Assembly (NCBI GenBank): GCA_028023455.1
Contig: JAQFVV010006312.1
Coordinates: 436,001 to 500,000, forward strand
Reading direction: 5' to 3'
Source: Epiperipatus broadwayi
Taxonomy: Eukaryota; Onychophora; Udeonychophora; Euonychophora; Peripatidae
Length of the DNA stretch: 64,000 nucleotides
The position numbers and the translations under genes were made by a program. The notes under the pieces were generated by a model. That model was given only the letters and a program-made list of their open reading frames with translations, ran no database searches and was not told the origin of the DNA. Below are positions 58,722 to 64,000 of this stretch, one piece after another. Position 1 is the stretch's first letter. Every line of letters begins with the position of its first letter.

Positions 58722-59880
58722 CATCATCATCATCAACCATTATCAATCCACTGCAGGATGAAAGTCTCTCCAAGTTTAATCCATTTTCTCCGATCTTTAG
58801 CTTCTCTTCTCCACAACACCCCTGCACATTTTCTTATTTCATCCATCCATCTCACATGTGATCTCTTTCTGGGTCTTTTACAATCTCTTGGAATCCAGTT
58901 TAAAATTTCAATTGTCCACCTATTATCATCTCTTCTAGCAATATGTCCAGCCCAACTCCATTTCAATCTTCTAATTTTTTCAATAAGGTCAGTAACACCT
59001 GTTTGTTGTCTTACCCATACATTGCGTTTTCGATCTCTTCTTGTTACTCCCAACATACATCTCTCCATATTCCTTTGAGTGGTCTGAAGTCTCTGTATTG
59101 CTCTTCTATTAAGTGTCCAAGTCTCAGATCCATAAGTAAGAACTGGTAAAACACATTTGTTAAAAACCATCCTTTTCAAACACATAGGCATATTTCCTTT
59201 TAGTATCAAGTTATTTCTACCAAAAGCGCTCCAACCAAGTTTAATTCTATGATTAATTTCCCCCATTATGTTTCCATCTGTATTAATAATCTGACCAAGG
59301 TATTTGTAACTGTTAACTTCTTCTAATTCTTCATAATCAATCTTTATTTTCATATTTTGAGCAAATCGATTAAACATTACTTTAGTCTTTTTAACATTTA
59401 TCTTTAGTCCTACTTTTCTACTTTCATCTGCTAACTCCTGCAACATTTCCTGCAGCTCTGAAGCATTATTTGCAAAAACAACTACATCATCTGCAAAATC
59501 TAAATGACTTAAATACTCTCCATTTACTTTCACTCCTTTAGTTTCCCATTTTAATCCACAAAATACTTCTTGCAGCACTGCTGTAAAGAGTTTTAGAGAT
59601 ATGGAGTCACCTTGTCTTACACCTTTCTCAATGTTGATTTTTCCAGTATCATTATGTAATCTAATTGTTGCTGTTGCATTTTTATAAATATTCTTTAAAA
59701 TATGACAATATCCTGGATCTATACCTTGATGATCCAATGCTTTAATCACTGAAGAAATGTGTATAGAATCGAATGCCTTTTCATAATCTACAAATCCAAA
59801 ACATAATGACAACTCATATTCGTTTGTCCTTTCTATGACTTCTCTCAATACCTGGATATGATCTATTGTACTAAAACCAC
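58722..59880 (-). mobile_element. RTE-type LINE fragment R3, 5'-truncated, open frame
   Basis: This is the 3' part of an RTE-like LINE ending in an (ATG)n tail (CATCATCATCATCAACC on plus at 58722). It is truncated at its 5' end near 59880, where GGTTTTAGTACAATAGATC begins. TTATTCA occurs at both junctions (58718-58724 and 59881-59887) and may be the target duplication. It lies in antisense orientation inside the macroH2A intron. Its frame is intact, unlike R1 and R2, so it is the youngest of the three. Confidence 0.85.
58733..59848 (-). CDS. RTE reverse transcriptase, C-terminal 371 residues
   Basis: The frame is open from the truncation point; the first Met is at 59848. Motifs in order are FVDYEKAFDSI (motif A), GVRQGDSISLKLFTAVLQ (motif B; Pro of the usual GDPLSP is lost), FADDVVVFAN (catalytic motif C), GLKINVKKTKVM (motif D) and NSYKYLGQIINTDG. 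The C-terminal domain has LRRLKWSWAGHIARRDDNRW-like residues (read as RRLKWSWAGHIARRDDNR), SHVRWMDEIRKC and the end ILQWIDNG. The endonuclease and the first RT blocks are missing, so the protein cannot function alone. Confidence 0.85.
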   Translation of the reverse strand: MREVIERTNEYELSLCFGFVDYEKAFDSIHISSVIKALDHQGIDPGYCHILKNIYKNATATIRLHNDTGKINIEKGVRQGDSISLKLFTAVLQEVFCGLKWETKGVKVNGEYLSHLDFADDVVVFANNASELQEMLQELADESRKVGLKINVKKTKVMFNRFAQNMKIKIDYEELEEVNSYKYLGQIINTDGNIMGEINHRIKLGWSAFGRNNLILKGNMPMCLKRMVFNKCVLPVLTYGSETWTLNRRAIQRLQTTQRNMERCMLGVTRRDRKRNVWVRQQTGVTDLIEKIRRLKWSWAGHIARRDDNRWTIEILNWIPRDCKRPRKRSHVRWMDEIRKCAGVLWRREAKDRRKWIKLGETFILQWIDNG

Positions 59881-59888
59881 TTATTCAC

Positions 59889-60282
59889 ATGTACATAAAT
59901 CAACCTGTTATTTAATTATTTTTTTTTGACTACTAAAGACTCACAAATTGCAATGATTATAGAAAGTGAAATATTTTCGAAAATGCTTAATCCACTTTTT
60001 TTGGGAAACTTACATAAAACATGTAATAGTGATATCAAAATAGTTTTTTTACGTTTCAAAAGGGAATTTTGTTCAGATTAAAAAAAGGGTTGCAATGAGT
60101 TACTTTTGTTATATATATTTACATTAATGATCACATAGATGTCTATATAGGTTTGTATATATGAGTACATAGATCAGTGGGGTTTTATACATAAATGGTG
60201 CAATGGATTAATTTATTTAGATAGTTTGGATTAGTATATTGACCTATATCCAGCTATTATTTATCATGACATAGATTCAATT
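59889..60282. other. Intron sequence with nothing recognised
   Basis: Ordinary AT-rich sequence between the RTE copy and the coding-like block at 60.3 kb. Confidence 0.4.
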
Positions 60283-60960
60283 TTAGTTGTCTTGCAAATT
60301 TATATTTATTTTATACTTAAGATTTAAAGACCACACTTGTATCATTACAATATTTATTACAAAGATGTACTGATAAAGTTCATTACTATCTTGGGATATT
60401 GTTTTCACGCTTGCTGGTGAATGTCTCTTAGAAAAGTTGTGTGAGTCCATACTATGGGTTATTGTGTCACTATTGATTGCCTGGTTGTTGGGCATTGTCT
60501 TGGAGTTATTTCTGATTCTGTTGGTGTTTGTTTCTAGAGATTTCATGAATGCTAATGCTTTAAAACTATATCTGAGTGTGTTTCCTCTGGCTATATTTTT
60601 TTGCATGATAAGGTGGATTAATGGGCTTGGGTTGTTAGCAGCAGCTAATTGATTTTTGGATAGTGATCCATTAAGTTGTACACTGAGGGGTGTTAAGCCC
60701 TGGCTGGACTCTATGTTTGTTATATTGTATGCATGTTATGTAGTACTGTTATACTCTGGTAGTTGTGGAAATTGATGGCTTCAGTATGCATTGTGTCAGA
60801 AGTTGATTTATAGGATCTGGAACTTGAGAGGTATATGACTCAATCGATGTGGCCAGATCAAGGTAAGCTGGATGGCAGTTGGTTGCTTGAGAGTGCATAT
60901 TTGGAGGGAGATAATTGCTGGTGACATAAATCAATGAAAGTGGTGAGAATCAAAGATTAG
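60283..60960 (-). pseudogene. Coding-like Ser/Asn/Gln-rich block, unidentified
   Basis: On the minus strand a frame starting MIYVTSNYLPPNMHSQATNC (60934-60749) is followed after a frame change near 60700 by SSQGLTPLSVQLNGSLSKNQ, LAAANNPSPLIHLIMQKN and LRYSFKALAFMKSLETNTNR to 60283. G+C and codon-like structure are higher than around it. It is antisense to macroH2A. It may be a decayed retroelement ORF or an exon of an unknown gene. No domain is recognised. Confidence 0.3.
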
Positions 60961-60964
60961 ATCA

Positions 60965-61350
60965 TTTAATTTTTAGATGTAAGAGAAGTTATTTCTATTT
61001 GTTATTCTTTGTGTATATACATATGATTTTTTTCTCGAAGTCTGATGTGTTTTACAGGTTTTCTTGGGGTTCAAACTCGGTACTTTTGAAGCATTAGGCT
61101 AGGTGCCAACCACCTTGTCACATGTCTTGGTGGCTGCCATTTGCATTGGCTTTGTTGTTGAGTAAATATTTATTTTTTTAGAAATTTCACTATTTAATTT
61201 TTAGGTGTCTGAGAAAAGTTATTTCTATTTGCTCAATTATGTTTATTCTTTGTATATATATATGATTTTTTATCTTAAAGTATGTGCATTTTACAGGGTT
61301 TCTTGGGATTTAAACCTGGAGACTTGTGAAACATTAGAACTAGTCAAGAC
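60965..61350 (+). repeat. Diverged tandem duplication, about 227 bp apart
   Basis: TTTAATTTTTAG, GTTATTTCTATTTG, TTCTTTGTATATAT and TTTTACAGG-TTTCTTGGG recur in order from 60965 and from 61192. The first copy contains GGTTCAAACTC, which resembles a Pol III B box, so a SINE-like origin is possible. No A box is seen. Confidence 0.45.
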
Positions 61351-61384
61351 CAGATTTGCTGTGAGACTTAATTTTTTATTTATC

Positions 61385-62655
61385 TAATTGTTAGCATGGA
61401 TGATTGTATTTTTTTTTTTTTTTCATGTACCTGGTATAGTAATAAAGGTTTGAATTGACATTTATAAATAGTTAAAAAAAAACTTTATGTAATCAGCAAT
61501 CAGTAATTTTTATTTAGTGTGCTCAGATGTTAAATATTATCTTTCAATGAAAATAGCCACGTGGCTTTTCACTAAAAAATATTGTAAAAGGAATTGAGAA
61601 TAAAAATTTTGAAACTGCAAACTATTTCAAATGATTGTTTTAAATAGTGATAATGCTTGAATTCAGCTACAACCTTAGTGATATTGAGAAAATAAACATT
61701 CATAAACTTGCTAAGATTTATAATTCTATTTTAAGAAAACAAATTTTGAATGAGTTTTGATTTTTTAATCAGATTTTGTCACATATTTTTGTCCTCAAAT
61801 GAATAACTAATATCAAACTATTGCTTATTTTTGGATTAGTCTAATTTCAAATTAATTTTAAAATTGATTCCATTACAATTTGATAGCTTTTTGTTTAGTT
61901 GTGTTCATCTTGTTTATGTAGATGGATTAAATGTTACTAATCAATTATATTTACTTTTGACTGATTATATTATATGTATTACTAAACTTTGTTTTTAATA
62001 AACTCTTATTAAGTTTGAGATTTATAATTGAATGTTTGTTTCTATTCAGTTTTTAATTTTGCTAAAATTGACTTTGTTTTTGAATATAGGGAAATTTGGG
62101 ATTTCAATTTTTTTCAACTTGTATATCAGGTTTATATGTAGTGCTTATTTGGAAAAGTTTTTTGAAATCTGCATTCTGTATTTGTTTTATTTTTGTATTA
62201 ACAACTGGGCTCTGTTTTAGAACCAATTATTTAAACATGAGTAATCAATGAACAGATAATAGAGAAAACCAATCTCCAGTTAGTTTCTATTAACCTTTGT
62301 CAGTGAATCATGAATTGCAACTATTTATTCAGAAGCCATTTGTGCATGTTAAATGTAAGCAAGGAATCATGATGCTTTGTTTTTCTCTATATTTCAAATA
62401 TTTATAGGTAATCTTTATTAATATTTTTGTTATTAATCACCCCCCCCCCCGTTTCTAATATATGTATTATTACACTGTTTCATTTTCTTTTCTTTCTACT
62501 AACATTCTTTTCCCTCATCATTAGCAGCTAGCTATTCATAGATAATTATGATTTTTGTAGCTAGAAGAAATAAAAATATGAAGACAAAAAATAAAACATG
62601 AGTTTTGTAACAACTATATAAATGAATTTTTGAAACAAACACATCCATCCATATT
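61385..62655. other. Intron sequence with nothing recognised
   Basis: AT-rich with homopolymer runs, including a C run at 62441-62450. No exon of macroH2A was recognised here. Confidence 0.4.
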
Positions 62656-62661
62656 AGGTGT

Positions 62662-62696
62662 TGAAGCAATCGATGTCTAATCATCATCGATGCTTC
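62662..62696. repeat. Perfect short hairpin
   Basis: TGAAGCAATCGATG and CATCGATGCTTCA form a 13-bp stem with one bulged A and an eight-base loop. The adjacent sequence to 62760 is more GC-rich than its surroundings and unassigned. Confidence 0.6.
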
Positions 62697-63269
62697 ATGT
62701 TTCACCATCTAAACTAACCTCCTAGGGGTCCGCAATTCAGACCTTGCTATAAATATATGCTATTCACTCACACACTATATGCCGAATCATTAGAAAGATT
62801 AGTAAAATTAATTTTTGTTTAGTAAAAATGAAACAGTAGTTTGAGTGATGCATATATATATTATGACTAAAGCAATAATTTTATTGCTGGGAAATATGTT
62901 TGCTTATATATTTGTAATTATTTTTATATCTGTGTGTATTTAATGTAACAACAAAGAAAAATGGGGAAGGCTTGAAATACTGAAATTATCTTTATCACTA
63001 GTCAGATCGTTGTCTATAATTAAAATTTATAAATCTTAATTAAAATCGAAAAACAAATCATTTATCAGTTGTTGTCAAATGATTTGAGGTCAGCTTGTTG
63101 CCTTTAATTAGAATTGTCAATCGCAATTAAGATCAGTTGTTGTCGAATGATTTAAAATAGCTAAAAATGGTATTTCAAGCCTTATCTGTTGAAAATATTT
63201 TGCTAATTAAATGTTTTTAAAGGGATTACAGAGATAGGGTTGGTATATGAAATTGCATTCTGGGCAGTA

Positions 63270-63560
63270 TTAAAATGTCTATAAAAGGAACCACAGAATA
63301 AAGGAAGTCAGGTTTTTAGACTTTCAGTTTAGTTATCTTTCAGTGAGTTGAGATTTTCGTCAGAAGCATTTCAAGACCTTAACTTTAAGAAGCTGGTGCA
63401 AGTCCTGTGCGATGAAGCGTGAGTAGTGGAATCTAGCACCTTTCTTTTTCCTCTTGGAGGACTGTCTACCAGCCATACAATTCCATCTTACAGGCCATAT
63501 GAGATGACGTAGAATTACCAACCTGCCTGCCTGATGCTATGCTGATATCTTAGGTAAAAT
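63270..63560 (+). promoter_or_regulatory. LTR-like promoter, leader and splice donor (unit E6)
   Basis: A good TATA box, TATAAAAG (63280-63287), is followed by CAGTTTAGTTATCTTTCAGT (63327-63346), which resembles the E3 leader. About 270 nt after the TATA box lies a splice donor ATCTTAG|GTAAAA (intron from 63554). The same order occurs in E1, E3 and E4. It may be the promoter and leader of another LTR running rightward, or an alternative first exon in the macroH2A intron. The element ends are not defined in this window. Confidence 0.4.
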
Positions 63561-64000
63561 CATGTAATTTAGAGCTGCCTTAATATGAACATTCACGGGT
63601 GATTTATAATTTGTAGCTAAATTAATTAATAGATCCATTTATGATGTTTTGCTCGTAAACTCTATATAATCCTTTATTAAGATGTAGATAATTCTAAATA
63701 TACATTGCTTTCACGCTTAATTTTTGTTTATATAACTTTATGCGGTTCAATTAAATGTATACAACTTATTTTGTTTAATATATATATTATTTTCTCTAAT
63801 ATGTCGGTATCAATCAATCTCACGACTTTAATTAAATTCATTAGTAAAATTATATTCATTTGTTTATTTAAAATAGAAATTGTTCGCTAGGTTGGTTGTA
63901 TACCTAAAAGTATTTTATTGTGGATGCTTATTTTGTTGTTTAGTTGCCTTTATAAAAGATTGCGACACCTAATATAAATTTCCACCTTCTCTTACCATTG

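Noticed and set aside
60437-60652. 71-codon hydrophobic plus-strand frame
   Set aside because: It is the complement of the better minus-strand coding-like block at 60283-60606.

Overview
The window is very AT-rich animal DNA, almost certainly invertebrate. The only recognisable host gene is the first coding exon of a macroH2A histone gene at 56,700-56,871 (+), with a splice donor. It sits in a small CpG-containing island and its intron runs to the end of the window. Nearly everything else that can be read is retroelement sequence and simple repeats. No bacterial, organellar, tRNA or rRNA gene is visible, and the species cannot be named from this sequence.

Positions 1-10,352 hold three copies (B, A, C) of one non-LTR retrotransposon, head to tail on the minus strand. 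Each abuts a long (TTA)n microsatellite on its 5' side, and copies A and B also end in an AATAAA signal plus an (AAT)n tail. Copy A keeps a full-length ORF1 with a zinc knuckle but has lost most of ORF2. Copy B has both ORFs, broken by frameshifts and stops. Positions 12.6-14.05 kb hold a decayed Penelope-like element (RT plus degenerate GIY-YIG); a second Penelope fragment lies at 51.1-51.6 kb. Three 5'-truncated RTE-type LINEs lie at 17.1, 48.5 and 58.7 kb; the last is still open over 371 codons.

From 26.5 to 43.3 kb the sequence reads as a chain of TG...CA-bounded units joined through (AT)n runs. Several look like solo LTRs with a TATA box, a leader and a splice donor. The chain ends in a complete LTR retrotransposon (36,421-43,268) that has a primer-binding site, a 3x153-bp leader repeat, a gag with one frameshift, a polypurine tract and 1.66/1.70-kb LTRs, but no pol. 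A related unit at 20.6-22.1 kb has split an older dispersed repeat.

The most interesting signal is a set of hammerhead ribozymes in three inverted, self-complementary elements: 22.51-22.84 kb, 46.46-47.46 kb and 52.61-53.90 kb. The third is a 1,290-bp insertion with a perfect 13-bp target duplication. It is built from 424-bp units facing away from each other, each carrying a type I hammerhead with a tiny self-complementary helix III. One unit starts at the predicted self-cleavage site, and the unit shares about 58 bp with the region just downstream of the Penelope-like element at 14.0 kb. This resembles metazoan retrozymes (hammerhead-bearing non-autonomous retroelements) mobilised by Penelope-like enzymes. 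The recurrent inverted architecture and the shared tail are the points to test.
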